Part shown: piece by piece, positions 47,828 through 57,048 of the stretch
Position numbering within the stretch: the stretch's first letter is position 1
Layout of the letters: the number at the start of each line of letters is the position of its first letter
DNA from: Defluviitaleaceae bacterium
GTDB lineage: Bacteria > Bacillota > Clostridia > Lachnospirales > WRAX01
NCBI GenBank assembly: GCA_009784575.1
Contig: WRBK01000010.1
Span: 1-62,326 of the forward strand
Length of the DNA stretch: 62,326 bases
Direction: 5' to 3'
The notes under the pieces: generated by a model
Databases searched by the model: none
What the model was told of the DNA's origin: nothing
What the model saw: the letters and a program-made list of their open reading frames with translations, nothing else
Made by a program: the position numbers and the translations under genes

Positions 47828-49504
47828 ATGAAATTTTCAGAAATGAAATACGAAAGAGTTGAATTAGAAGCGGCAAAAACACGCCTAACAGACCTGCTAA
47901 ACCGCTTTAAAGCGGCAACCACAGCAGAAGAAACCTTTGCTGTATACAAAGAGGATGACGAATATAGCCGATACATAAACAGCATGATAGCTATTTCGTA
48001 TATCCGCCACACCATAAACACAAAAGACGAATTTTATGAAAAAGAAGTGGCGCATTATGACGAAATAACCCCGCAACTTTCGGAGTTGTGGCAAGAGTTT
48101 ACAAAAGCCATGCTAGCGCATCCTTTCCGCAAGGATATGGAAGCGGCTTGGGGCAATCTGATGTTTGTGAATGCAGAGCTATCGCTAAAAACCTTTAACC
48201 CAAGCATAGTGGAAGATTTGCAAGAAGAAAACAAGCTAAGCACAGAATATGAAAAGCTAATAGCCTCTGCTGAAATAGATTTTGATGGCAAAAAGCTAAA
48301 CCTTGCGGGACTTGATGCTTACTCAGAAGATACAGACAGAGCCATGCGTAAAGCAGCGCAAGAAGCACAGGCAGCGTGGTATAATAGCAATGCTGCAAAA
48401 CTAGATGAAATATTTGACAAGCTAGTAAAAATACGTCATCGCATAGCGGGCAAGCTTGGGCATGATAGCTTTACGCAGGTGGGTTATTATCGTATGCAGC
48501 GCAATTGCTATGACCAAGAGATGGTAGCAAAATTCCGCCAAGGTGTGGTGGAGCATATTGTTCCGCTTGTTCATGAAATGAATAAAGCGCAGGCGGCAAG
48601 AATAGGCGTGGCAGACCAAAAAGTATATGACCTGCAACTGCACTATCCAGATGGTAATGCAAAGCCACAAGGCACACCAGAAGAAATATTTGCTCATGGT
48701 AAGAAGATGTACGAGGAGCTTTCGCCAGACACAGCAGAGTTTATGAACTTCATGCTGGACAGCGAACTCTTTGATGTGCTAACACGCCCAGGCAAGGCGG
48801 CGGGCGGCTATTGCTATGGTATTCAAATGCACAAAGCACCGTTTATCTTTGCCAACTTCAATGGCACAGCGGATGATATTGGCGTATTAACGCATGAGGC
48901 GGGTCATGCCTATGCTGACTACGCATCTAAGGATATCTACCCATCTGGTTTGCGCAATTATTCAAGCGATATAGCAGAGATACATTCTATGGCAATGGAG
49001 TTTCTTACATGGCCTTGGATGGCAGGCTTTTTTGGTGAAGAAAATGTGGATAAATACCGTAATATTCATTTAGCAAAGTCTCTTGCGTTCATTCCATATG
49101 GCGTAATGGTGGATGAATTTCAGCACCATGTGTATGATAAGCCCAATATGACACCAGCACAACGTCATGAACTATGGAAAGAGCTAGAGGCAAAATATCG
49201 CCCATGGATGGATACAGACAATATACCGTTTTTATCCGAAGGGCGCATATGGCAAGCAAAGGCGCATATTTATGTAAGACCGTTTTACTATATCGACTAT
49301 TGCCTAGCACAAATTATGGCTCTTTCTTTCTGGGCAGAAGCACAGACAAACCACGAGGATGCTTGGGAAAAGTATAAGCATCTAGTATCTTTGGCTGGCA
49401 CAAAGACATTTGTGGAGCTTATAGACATAACAGGTATGCCAAGCCCATTTGTGCCTGAAAATATTAAGAAAGTAACGCAAGCTGCGGCAAAATGGCTATC
49501 GTAG
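47828..49504 (+). CDS. pepF: M3 family oligoendopeptidase F
   Basis: This is a 558-residue cytoplasmic zinc metallopeptidase. The active site HEAGHAYADYASKDIYPSGL (HExxH, ~355) is followed by the third ligand in SDIAEIHSMAMEFLTWPW. It degrades oligopeptides and could process or remove peptide signals, though no link to the peptide loci is shown. AGGAGG at 47814-47819 sets the start at 47828; the long upstream extension runs through a repeat and is spurious. Confidence 0.93.
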   Translation: MKFSEMKYERVELEAAKTRLTDLLNRFKAATTAEETFAVYKEDDEYSRYINSMIAISYIRHTINTKDEFYEKEVAHYDEITPQLSELWQEFTKAMLAHPFRKDMEAAWGNLMFVNAELSLKTFNPSIVEDLQEENKLSTEYEKLIASAEIDFDGKKLNLAGLDAYSEDTDRAMRKAAQEAQAAWYNSNAAKLDEIFDKLVKIRHRIAGKLGHDSFTQVGYYRMQRNCYDQEMVAKFRQGVVEHIVPLVHEMNKAQAARIGVADQKVYDLQLHYPDGNAKPQGTPEEIFAHGKKMYEELSPDTAEFMNFMLDSELFDVLTRPGKAAGGYCYGIQMHKAPFIFANFNGTADDIGVLTHEAGHAYADYASKDIYPSGLRNYSSDIAEIHSMAMEFLTWPWMAGFFGEENVDKYRNIHLAKSLAFIPYGVMVDEFQHHVYDKPNMTPAQRHELWKELEAKYRPWMDTDNIPFLSEGRIWQAKAHIYVRPFYYIDYCLAQIMALSFWAEAQTNHEDAWEKYKHLVSLAGTKTFVELIDITGMPSPFVPENIKKVTQAAAKWLS

Positions 49505-49590
49505 GGGTGGTTCTTAGAGTTTGTTGAACCAATCCCTGAACATTAAACGAAGAAATACTGCTAAGTCAGTCTTAGAAAGGTTACGATGCT

Positions 49591-51657
49591 ATGCTAAAGC
49601 TATTAAGGCGATATGGATTGCCAATGCTGCCGCTATTTTTGATAGCGGTGGTGCTTTTGGTTGGGCGTGCCACGGCGGAGCTAACGCTGCCAGGGCTTAT
49701 GTCTGATATTGTGGATTATGGGATATCTGAAGGTGGCGTGGATTCTACTGTGCCGCGAAAGCTAACACCAGATACATTTAATGACATTCTGGAGAATTTG
49801 CCGCAAACCCTGCAAGCGGAGTTTGCGGCTGGCTATGGATTTGTGGCAGGACATGATTATTACGCGCTTACTGCCGACGATATCAGCATGTATCTGGAGC
49901 GGGAGCTTGCAATACAGCTTGCGTGGTTACAAACAGGCGGCGACATGAATTTTGATGACGACAACAACGCCATAAGCCACAATGCAAAAGCCTTTATACG
50001 CGCGGAATATGAGCGCATGGGAATGGACATGGAAGCTCTGCAAATGGATTATGTATTCTCTACGGGTGGCATGATGCTTATTGTGACATTTCTTGCCATA
50101 GCCGCCGCCGCATCACAAGGCTATATATCCGCCCGCATGGCAACAGGGCTGGCGCGGAAGTTGCGTGAGGATATCTTTGACAAGGTGGTTAGCTTTACAA
50201 ATACCGAATACAATAACTTTTCCACGGCATCGTTAATAACGCGCTGTACAAATGATGTAAACCAAGTGCAGCAGCTTATGACAATGGCTATACGCATAGT
50301 TGTCTTTTCGCCTATTATGGGTATTGGTGGCGTATTGATGGTGGTTGGCACAGACCCATCCATGGCATGGATAATTGCGCTAACGGTGGGTTCTATGCTT
50401 GCCTTTATTACACTTTTTATCATCATAGCTACGCCGCGCTTTAAGATAATGCAAAAGTTGATAGACAAAGTGAATCTCGTAACCCGCGAAGCCCTAACGG
50501 GCATTATGGTTATCCGCGCTTTTGTTACGCAAAAGCACGAGGCGAAGAGATTCGACGGCGCGAATAAAGACCTACGAAACACTGCGCTATTTCTGGCGCG
50601 TTTGGGTGCATTTCAAATGCCGATTATCACGCTGATATCCAGCTTTACCACTGTGCTTATAATATGGATAGGTGCAAACTCCATAGATGCAGGAAGCCTT
50701 AGCGTAGGTGAAATGATGGCATTTGTGCAATACACCATGTTTATTGTATGGTCCTTCCTTATGCTTGCTATGATAGTAATAATGCTGCCACGCGCACAAG
50801 TGGCGGCTACGCGCATTATGGAGATACTAGAAACAGAGAATGTGGTGATTGACCACGAAAACCCCGAAAAACTCGGACAAAATCGCGGTGACATTGAGTT
50901 TCGCAATGTTAGTTTTAAATTCCCTGGGGCGGAGGGTTACGCGCTTTCGGATATTAGCTTTACTGCACAAGATGGCAAAGTTACGGCATTTGTTGGCTCT
51001 ACAGGCAGCGGAAAAACGGCTCTTGTAAACCTCGTCCCGCGTTTTTATGATGTTACAGATGGCGAGGTGCTTGTAAATGGCGTTAATGTGAAAAATGCCT
51101 CTCAATCAGACCTACGCGGGCTTGTGGGCTATGTGCCGCAAAAAGCTGTGCTGTTTTCTGGCACAATAGAATCCAATATAAAATATGCTGGTGAGCATAT
51201 TGATAATGATGCTATGGAAAAAGCCTCAAGGATAGCCCAAGCGGCGGAGTTTATAGAAGAACGCGCCGAGGGCTATGCAGACGAGATAGCCCAAGGCGGC
51301 ACAAATGTAAGTGGCGGACAGCGTCAAAGACTCTCCATAGCCCGCGCCATAGCTAAGAAGCCTAAGATATATATTTTCGACGATAGCTTCTCTGCGCTGG
51401 ATTTTAAAACAGATGCACAGCTACGCGCGGCATTGGCAGAAGAAATAGGCGCAACCACCATGCTAATAGTGGCGCAAAGAATAAACACAATAAAAAATGC
51501 AGACCAAATAATTGTGCTAGACCAAGGCAAGATTGTAGGTAAAGGCATACATAAAGACCTACTAAAAAACTGCGATGTATATAAGCAAATAGCATCATCG
51601 CAATTATCAGAAGAAGAGCTGGCAAAAGACCTAGGCGAAGGAGGGATGATGGCATGA
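49591..51657 (+). CDS. ABC exporter, subunit 1 (degenerate nucleotide site)
   Basis: This is a 688-residue half transporter. A six-helix type IV exporter membrane domain includes a long extracellular insert between helices 1 and 2 (~45-145, acidic). The NBD has Walker A FVGSTGSGKTALVNL, Q-loop VGYVPQKA, signature NVSGGQRQRLSIARA and Walker B IYIFDDSFSALD. Asp replaces the usual catalytic Glu, as in the first subunit of heterodimeric BmrCD/LmrCD exporters. It overlaps the second subunit by ATGA. The substrate is unknown. Confidence 0.9.
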   Translation: MLKLLRRYGLPMLPLFLIAVVLLVGRATAELTLPGLMSDIVDYGISEGGVDSTVPRKLTPDTFNDILENLPQTLQAEFAAGYGFVAGHDYYALTADDISMYLERELAIQLAWLQTGGDMNFDDDNNAISHNAKAFIRAEYERMGMDMEALQMDYVFSTGGMMLIVTFLAIAAAASQGYISARMATGLARKLREDIFDKVVSFTNTEYNNFSTASLITRCTNDVNQVQQLMTMAIRIVVFSPIMGIGGVLMVVGTDPSMAWIIALTVGSMLAFITLFIIIATPRFKIMQKLIDKVNLVTREALTGIMVIRAFVTQKHEAKRFDGANKDLRNTALFLARLGAFQMPIITLISSFTTVLIIWIGANSIDAGSLSVGEMMAFVQYTMFIVWSFLMLAMIVIMLPRAQVAATRIMEILETENVVIDHENPEKLGQNRGDIEFRNVSFKFPGAEGYALSDISFTAQDGKVTAFVGSTGSGKTALVNLVPRFYDVTDGEVLVNGVNVKNASQSDLRGLVGYVPQKAVLFSGTIESNIKYAGEHIDNDAMEKASRIAQAAEFIEERAEGYADEIAQGGTNVSGGQRQRLSIARAIAKKPKIYIFDDSFSALDFKTDAQLRAALAEEIGATTMLIVAQRINTIKNADQIIVLDQGKIVGKGIHKDLLKNCDVYKQIASSQLSEEELAKDLGEGGMMA

Positions 51658-53516
51658 GCAATAATAATCAGCAGCAAAATCAACCCCAATCCCAAAGAAC
51701 GCCAAACCTAAGAGGTCGCCGAGGCGGGCCGATGATGGGTCCAGTAGAAAAAGCTAAAGACTTCCGCGGTACACTAAAACAACTGCTTAATTACCTAAAG
51801 CCATTTCGCGTACAAATAGCCATTTCGCTTGTATTTGCCGTTGCTGGCACTATTATGAGTGTTATAGCCCCTGCGGTGCTTGGTAGTGCTGTTACGGTAG
51901 CTTTTGACGGCTCTATGGCACGCGTGGCAGGGACAGGCGGCGTTAATTTTGACCAGCTTATCACCATAATGACATTGCTTGGCGCATTATATGTATTTAG
52001 TTTTGTTTTTGCGGGCTTGCAGGGTGTTATTATCGCTGGTGTATCGCAAAAGGTCAGCTACAATCTGCGCAATAAATTCTATGCAAAAATTAATCATATG
52101 CCGCTAAAATATTTTGACAACATCCCTCATGGTGACGTGCTTTCGCGCATGACAAATGATATAGACCTTATGGCGGATTCTCTAGGGCAAAGCATGACAC
52201 AGCTTATCACATCCATCATAACGCTGGTTGGTGCTATAATTATGATGCTTACAATATCTGTCACAATGACAGGCGTTGCATTGCTCATATTGCCGCTTTC
52301 GCTTGTCATTGTAGCTGTGGTAGTCAAGTATTCGCAAAAATTCTTTAGGGCGCAGCAAAAATATCTTGGAGCGGTTAATGGGCAGATAGAAGAGGTATTC
52401 TCTGGGCATCTTATCGTGAAAGCCTACAATGCCGAAGGGCGTGTAGCAAAGAATTTCCATAAGGATAATAATGTACTGTACAATGCGGCATGGAAGGCGC
52501 AGTTTGTGTCCGCTCTAATATTCCCCATGATGTTTTTTGTGGGCAATGTGGGCTATGTTGCCGTTTCTGTATTTGGCGCATATCTTGCCATACAAGGCAC
52601 ATTGGCCGTTGGTGCTATCCTTGCTTTCATCCAATATTCGCGCCGCATCTCCGACCCTATAAATATGCTTGCGCAGATATCCAATGTGCTGCAATCCACC
52701 GTAGCCGCCGCCGAGCGTGTATTTGAATTTTTGGGCGAAAAAGAGGAAACGCCAGATGCGCAAAACGCTACAAGCACGGCAGATATAGTCGGCAAGGTTG
52801 GCTTTAAAGATGTGAAATTTGGCTATATTGAGGATACGCCTGTCATACATAATTTCTCTGCTCATATAGGCAAAGGACAGCGCACAGCCATAGTAGGCCC
52901 TACAGGTGCAGGCAAAACCACTATAGTAAAGCTATTAATGCGTTATTATGATATAGATGAAGGGCAAATATTACTTGACGGGCATGATATACGAGATTTT
53001 GCACGGGATGACCTTCGTGGCGTGTTTGCCATGGTATTACAAGAAACATGGCTATTTAACGGCACTATAATGGAGAATATACGCTATGGACGACTAACTG
53101 CCACAGATGAAGAGGTAATAGAGGCCGCAAAAGCCGCTCATGCGCATCATTTTATAATGACACAACCAGGCGGCTATGACCTGATAATAAACGAAGAAGC
53201 AAACAATATATCCCAAGGGCAAAAACAGCTATTAACTATAGCCCGCGCCATCCTAGCCGACCCGCGCATATTAATACTAGACGAAGCCACAAGCTCGGTA
53301 GATACGCGCACAGAGCAATTAATACAAAAAGCAATGGATAACCTGATGCACGACCGCACAAGTTTTATAATAGCGCATCGCCTATCTACCATACGCCACG
53401 CTGACCTAATATTGGTTATGAATGGTGGGGACATAACAGAGCAAGGCACGCACAAAGAACTTTTGGAGCAAAAAGGCTTTTACCATGAGTTATACACCGC
53501 TCAGTTTGAAGCATAA
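51654..53516 (+). CDS. ABC exporter, subunit 2 (canonical nucleotide site)
   Basis: This is a 620-residue half transporter. A Gln/Asn-rich N-terminal tail (NNQQQNQPQSQRTPN) precedes the six-helix membrane domain. The NBD has Walker A IVGPTGAGKTTIVKL, signature NISQGQKQLLTIARA and Walker B ILILDEATSSVD with the catalytic Glu. It forms the heterodimer with the upstream subunit. The 3' half of the gene is C/A-rich on the coding strand, unlike + genes after 54.8 kb. Confidence 0.92.
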   Translation: MSNNNQQQNQPQSQRTPNLRGRRGGPMMGPVEKAKDFRGTLKQLLNYLKPFRVQIAISLVFAVAGTIMSVIAPAVLGSAVTVAFDGSMARVAGTGGVNFDQLITIMTLLGALYVFSFVFAGLQGVIIAGVSQKVSYNLRNKFYAKINHMPLKYFDNIPHGDVLSRMTNDIDLMADSLGQSMTQLITSIITLVGAIIMMLTISVTMTGVALLILPLSLVIVAVVVKYSQKFFRAQQKYLGAVNGQIEEVFSGHLIVKAYNAEGRVAKNFHKDNNVLYNAAWKAQFVSALIFPMMFFVGNVGYVAVSVFGAYLAIQGTLAVGAILAFIQYSRRISDPINMLAQISNVLQSTVAAAERVFEFLGEKEETPDAQNATSTADIVGKVGFKDVKFGYIEDTPVIHNFSAHIGKGQRTAIVGPTGAGKTTIVKLLMRYYDIDEGQILLDGHDIRDFARDDLRGVFAMVLQETWLFNGTIMENIRYGRLTATDEEVIEAAKAAHAHHFIMTQPGGYDLIINEEANNISQGQKQLLTIARAILADPRILILDEATSSVDTRTEQLIQKAMDNLMHDRTSFIIAHRLSTIRHADLILVMNGGDITEQGTHKELLEQKGFYHELYTAQFEA

Positions 53517-53540
53517 AATATAAAAAAAGGGGATTACATC

Positions 53541-54023
53541 ATGAACTATCAACCACTGCCGCCACAAGCACCAGGCAAAAACCTTCTGCTTGTGACAGGT
53601 ATTTTATTCATTATTTTTAACGCATTTGGGGTTCTCACCACGCCATTTACGCTAATGACAATGGATAGCTGGCTTTGGCTATTTGGTGGTCAAGCCATGC
53701 GTGCTACATGGACAATGCTATACACGTTCAACATAATGCTGTCAGCATTTGCTGTAATTGTGGGCATACTGGGCATAATGTATTGTAATAAGACCGATAA
53801 AGCAAGCTTGTTGCTTGTATTGGCTGTTGTTACCATAGTGTCTTCAGTGATTTTTAATATAGCATATACCGTGGCAATACTTGCCCATTCTACCGCACTT
53901 GGCGTAACAAACATCATAGGAATACCCATTGGTCTTGTCCTGCCAATCCTATTCATCATCGGAGCATTAAAAAACAAAAATGCAGCAAATACTCCGCCAA
54001 TGCCACACCACAGACCATATTAG
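53541..54023 (+). CDS. Small four-helix membrane protein
   Basis: This is a 160-residue protein with four predicted transmembrane helices (for example NLLLVTGILFIIFNAFGVL and SVIFNIAYTVAILAHSTALG). A short Pro-rich N-terminus and a Pro/His-rich C-terminus (ANTPPMPHHRPY) flank them. AAAAGGGG precedes ATG. It follows the ABC exporter by 24 bp and may belong to that operon. No family assignment. Confidence 0.65.
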   Translation: MNYQPLPPQAPGKNLLLVTGILFIIFNAFGVLTTPFTLMTMDSWLWLFGGQAMRATWTMLYTFNIMLSAFAVIVGILGIMYCNKTDKASLLLVLAVVTIVSSVIFNIAYTVAILAHSTALGVTNIIGIPIGLVLPILFIIGALKNKNAANTPPMPHHRPY

Positions 54024-54034
54024 AAAATATAAAA

Positions 54035-54057
54035 GAGGCGAGCTAATGGCTCGCCTC
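54035..54057. terminator. Bidirectional terminator between convergent genes
   Basis: GAGGCGAGC and GCTCGCCTC pair across TAATG. It is flanked by AAAA on one side and TTTTT shortly after on the other. Confidence 0.8.
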
Positions 54058-54070
54058 CTCATTTTTATCC

Positions 54071-54562
54071 CTAAAACTCCCTAGATGCCGCATTCATTGC
54101 TGAAGAGCGGAAAGTAATTTTCTTTATAGGCATTTTATCTTTCAATAGCTCATAGAAAAGCTCGCAAAGGTTCTCGCAGGTAGAAACCTTTTTGGTGACA
54201 ACTATTCTGTACTCGGGATACGACCAAGCAAGCTCGTGGTCTATCTTTTTCAAAGGAATGCAATACTTTGGGTCATTAATGATGCCCTCTTTCTCATATA
54301 CAGCTAAAACAGCATCCAAAAGAGGGTCGCCTTCTTGAAACAATGTTGCGTGATGGAAATGGTCGCAAATCTCCCAAGCCTTCTTAACGCCATCCTTACA
54401 TGAATGCGCAAAGCCTGTCCTAGGGTCTACTGTATCCTCAAGCTCTATGGTCAAAAGACCAGAATGTCCATGAAGATGCTTTGCCTCCCTCTCCCAATCC
54501 ATAAAACGATGGGCATACTGAAAATCAAGATTCACAATTGACCTGTACTTGTTGTTTTCCAC
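54071..54562 (-). CDS. 6-pyruvoyl-tetrahydropterin synthase/QueD-like protein without the usual Cys
   Basis: This is a 163-residue T-fold enzyme of the PTPS/QueD family. The zinc-binding His are present (YAHRF near residue 17 and LHGHS near 32). So are the Asp-His pair (CDHFHHATL) and the late Glu (FRSSAMNAASREF region). In relatives the segment before the HGH reads GKCxxLHGH; here it is REAKHLHGH, so the catalytic Cys is Ala. It may therefore act differently from a 6-carboxytetrahydropterin synthase. No other queuosine genes lie nearby. A strong promoter lies upstream. Confidence 0.75.
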   Translation of the reverse strand: MENNKYRSIVNLDFQYAHRFMDWEREAKHLHGHSGLLTIELEDTVDPRTGFAHSCKDGVKKAWEICDHFHHATLFQEGDPLLDAVLAVYEKEGIINDPKYCIPLKKIDHELAWSYPEYRIVVTKKVSTCENLCELFYELLKDKMPIKKITFRSSAMNAASREF

Positions 54563-54598
54563 TTTTATCTCCCCTTTCGATATGTACGACCTTTATTT

Positions 54599-54625
54599 AG
54601 CAAACGATTTTGAATGACGTTTGCT
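54599..54625 (-). promoter_or_regulatory. Hairpin in the QueD-like 5' leader
   Basis: AGCAAACG and CGTTTGCT form an 8-bp stem with an 11-nt loop, between the promoter and the start codon. It may be an operator or leader structure. It does not match a preQ1 riboswitch. Confidence 0.4.
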
Positions 54626-54642
54626 ATATTGACCAGTAATTT

Positions 54643-54671
54643 ATTATATCACACGTAAAATGAAGTTACAA
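54643..54671 (-). promoter_or_regulatory. Promoter of the QueD-like gene
   Basis: On the minus strand TTGTAA (complement of 54666-54671) and TATAAT (complement of 54643-54648) are 17 bp apart. A perfect DnaA-box sequence TTATCCACA sits at 54678-54686, just upstream. Confidence 0.7.
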
Positions 54672-54839
54672 GGCTATTTATCCACACTCTATCTTTGCAG
54701 TACAATAGCATACTTGCAATGTTATTGTTTATGGGTTGTTGCATATGCACTGCAAAAGGGCATGATAATTTTGTGCAGGGAATGCTAGGTGCGGTATCTT
54801 TTGTTCTGGTATGATGTTGTAATAAGGGAGGAGAATCTT

Positions 54840-55664
54840 ATGGAATGGCTGGCTGGTATGAATAATGCCCTGAGCTATATTGAGGATAATTTGGCGGATG
54901 AGATTTCGTTTGACCGCGTGGCGCAGGCTGCTTGTTGCTCATCATATCATTTTCAGCGCATGTTTTCGTTTATTGCGGGTGTGCCGCTGGCGGAATATAT
55001 ACGGCGCAGGCGGCTGACATTGGCGGCTGTGGAGCTACAGACGAGTGATGCCAAGGTTATTGATGTGGCTGTAAAATATGGCTATGAGTCGCCTGAGGCT
55101 TTTAGTAGGGCATTTAAGAAATTGCATGGCATAGCACCTACATTGGCGCGTGATGTGGGTGTTTCACTAAAGGTGTTTCCTAAGATATCCTTCCATATCA
55201 GTATAAAAGGAGATGTGGAGATGAATTATCGGATTGAAGAAAGAGAAACCTTTGAAGTGATGGGGATGGAGCTAAAGACGACCGTTGTCGATGGTAAATG
55301 CTATGAAGAGATTCCTAAATTTGTGGGGGAATGCATTGATGGCGGGTTGATGGCAGAGGTGGGCGTGACCTATGGTCATAATGAAAATGGTAACATGAAC
55401 TATCTTTGGGGTTGCTTTAAGAAAACTGATGCTGTGCCGTCGAGATACACTGTGTTGAATATACCAAAGCAAACTTGGGCTGTTTTTCATGTGGATTGGC
55501 AGGGGGATGATGGTAAGTTGCACGATACATGGAAGCGGATATATTCTGAGTGGTTTCCGACAGTGAGTTATGTACATGCTGATTGTGAGTTTGATTTTGA
55601 GAAGTATTTTGAGGACGAAGGGCATGGGTATATTGAAATTTGGATACCTGTGGTGAAAAAATAA
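54840..55664 (+). CDS. AraC-family regulator fused to a GyrI-like effector domain
   Basis: This is a 274-residue protein. The N-terminal AraC/XylS double helix-turn-helix (~5-105) includes ISFDRVAQAACCSSYHFQRM and VAVKYGYESPEAFSRAFKK. The C-terminal GyrI/SOUL-like small-molecule domain (~125-274) includes FEVMGMELKT and the ending GHGYIEIWIPVV. The order matches the Rob/SoxS-GyrI regulators of drug response in Firmicutes. ATG 54840 follows GGGAGGAG. The coding strand is strongly G/T-rich, unlike the preceding exporter genes. Confidence 0.88.
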   Translation: MEWLAGMNNALSYIEDNLADEISFDRVAQAACCSSYHFQRMFSFIAGVPLAEYIRRRRLTLAAVELQTSDAKVIDVAVKYGYESPEAFSRAFKKLHGIAPTLARDVGVSLKVFPKISFHISIKGDVEMNYRIEERETFEVMGMELKTTVVDGKCYEEIPKFVGECIDGGLMAEVGVTYGHNENGNMNYLWGCFKKTDAVPSRYTVLNIPKQTWAVFHVDWQGDDGKLHDTWKRIYSEWFPTVSYVHADCEFDFEKYFEDEGHGYIEIWIPVVKK

Positions 55665-55667
55665 GGT

Positions 55668-55702
55668 AAACCCCTGCTATGAAAATGCATAGCAGGGGTT
55701 TT
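55668..55702. terminator. Terminator after the AraC-type gene
   Basis: AAACCCCTGCTATG and CATAGCAGGGGTTTT form a 14-bp stem with an AAAATG loop. Confidence 0.88.
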
Positions 55703-55757
55703 GTGCTTAAGTGATTCAAAATAGTAACGTAAAACGATAAATTATTATCGTGACGGA

Positions 55758-56492
55758 TTACAGATTTTCAGCATAATGCGACATCCAAACAGGACGAAAG
55801 CCTGCGCTTAACGCAACCTTGGTTGATGCTAAGTTTGCACTCCATGTAGTATAGCAGGGTATTTTTCCGCGCTTTTCTGTTTCTAGAGCAAGTTCTTTTA
55901 CCAGATATGCAGCAAGCCCGCGCCCTCCATACCCAGCGAGAGTATCAACGCCTATAGCGCGCCATTCTACACCTTCGTCTACTTCGCAGGATGCTACTGA
56001 CACAAGCAAGTCATTGTCGTATGCTGCCAGCGCAAGCATATATTCCCCATCTTCTTCAAGGGCGTGTGTGAAAACGCTATACGCATCCTGGTTTTTTGCT
56101 ACTGCATGAAGTTCTTTCATGGAATCCTCATCATACAGTTTATAGGTATACCCTGTTGGTTTAGCAGCCTTCGTATCGGGCATAAGATGTAAATACCACA
56201 TTTCCTCACCACTCAACTTTTTGCCAAAAGTGCGGAGTTTTTCGTTTATGAGATAACGATTATCTGTGTCCAAAATTTCTTCCATTGGTGTGAATTTGAA
56301 TGTTTTGGAAAGCCATTCAATAATCTGCTTGTTTGCAAACATAACGGCATTTTTGCCGAATGTGTTTACTCGAAAGAACATGATTTGTGACTCAATAAAA
56401 ACATTTTCATTTGCATCCCAAGTGTCAGCTCCACATTTATATATCTCTGCGAAGTGTTGTTTGATGCTTAATATTTTTTCTTTGCTGGTCAT
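55758..56492 (-). CDS. GNAT-family N-acetyltransferase
   Basis: This is a 244-residue protein. The GNAT acetyl-CoA motif is in the C-terminal half (VDTLAGYGGRGLAAYLVKEL, ~188), followed by WSANLASTKVALSAGFRPVW. The N-terminal ~110 residues are less conserved (MWYLHLMPD). GGAGG precedes the start. The substrate is unknown; the family is broad. Confidence 0.78.
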   Translation of the reverse strand: MTSKEKILSIKQHFAEIYKCGADTWDANENVFIESQIMFFRVNTFGKNAVMFANKQIIEWLSKTFKFTPMEEILDTDNRYLINEKLRTFGKKLSGEEMWYLHLMPDTKAAKPTGYTYKLYDEDSMKELHAVAKNQDAYSVFTHALEEDGEYMLALAAYDNDLLVSVASCEVDEGVEWRAIGVDTLAGYGGRGLAAYLVKELALETEKRGKIPCYTTWSANLASTKVALSAGFRPVWMSHYAENL

Positions 56493-56913
56493 TGTGCTAC
56501 CTCCTGATTTTAAGGTTATGCTGCCGCAACAACGGCAGGATTTTTTGTCTTTTAGCCCTCGACAGAGCCCTCGGCGGTTATGGCAATGCCTAACCGTCAG
56601 AATGGGTCACACAATCCAAATGAAGGTGTGAGAAGTGTCGCCGCCGACATCATTTACCCCTGTGCCGATTGACAAAGTACCAGCAAAGAATTAAGGGCAT
56701 ACTCGGTAATTATAACATGTACACGGCGGCAAAGTAAACGATTTTCGATTACTTTTTCCTATATTGCTGAGCTTGAAAATAATTTAACATGTTCCCGTGA
56801 AATAGGACATGCTGTTGTCATGTTTAGGTGTTATAATTATTGTGTTGTGTATTTCATAGTGGTTTGGCTTTGAGATACGAGATGATTTGTTGATTGATGA
56901 CATTATCCGCTTG
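56493..56913. other. Intergenic region with short hairpins
   Basis: No gene is recognised. Small inverted words occur (CTGCCGCAACAACGGCAG at 56521-56538). The remainder is AT-rich without a clear promoter. Confidence 0.4.
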
Positions 56914-57027
56914 ATGGGGATTAAGCGTAAGCCTAATCGGAAAGTTTTGCCTGAGAGTGTGGAGAGATGCGGGTGTCTTGATATAGGGTTATCGCATGAG
57001 GATATTACGAAGTGTATTATGGGTTAA
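56914..57027 (+). CDS. Short Cys-containing ORF of unknown function
   Basis: This ORF has 37 codons from ATG to TAA (MGIKRKPNRKVLPESVERCG to DITKCIMG). The same frame is open for ~18 codons further upstream, to a TAG, without a good ribosome site. It ends 21 bp before the Fpg/Nei-like gene. It may be a gene remnant. Confidence 0.25.
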   Translation: MGIKRKPNRKVLPESVERCGCLDIGLSHEDITKCIMG

Positions 57028-57048
57028 TTTCGGGAAGGGATGAGTGGG

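Noticed and set aside
54563-54650. preQ1 riboswitch upstream of the QueD-like gene
   Set aside because: A hairpin exists, but the short preQ1 pseudoknot consensus with its A-rich tail is not present.
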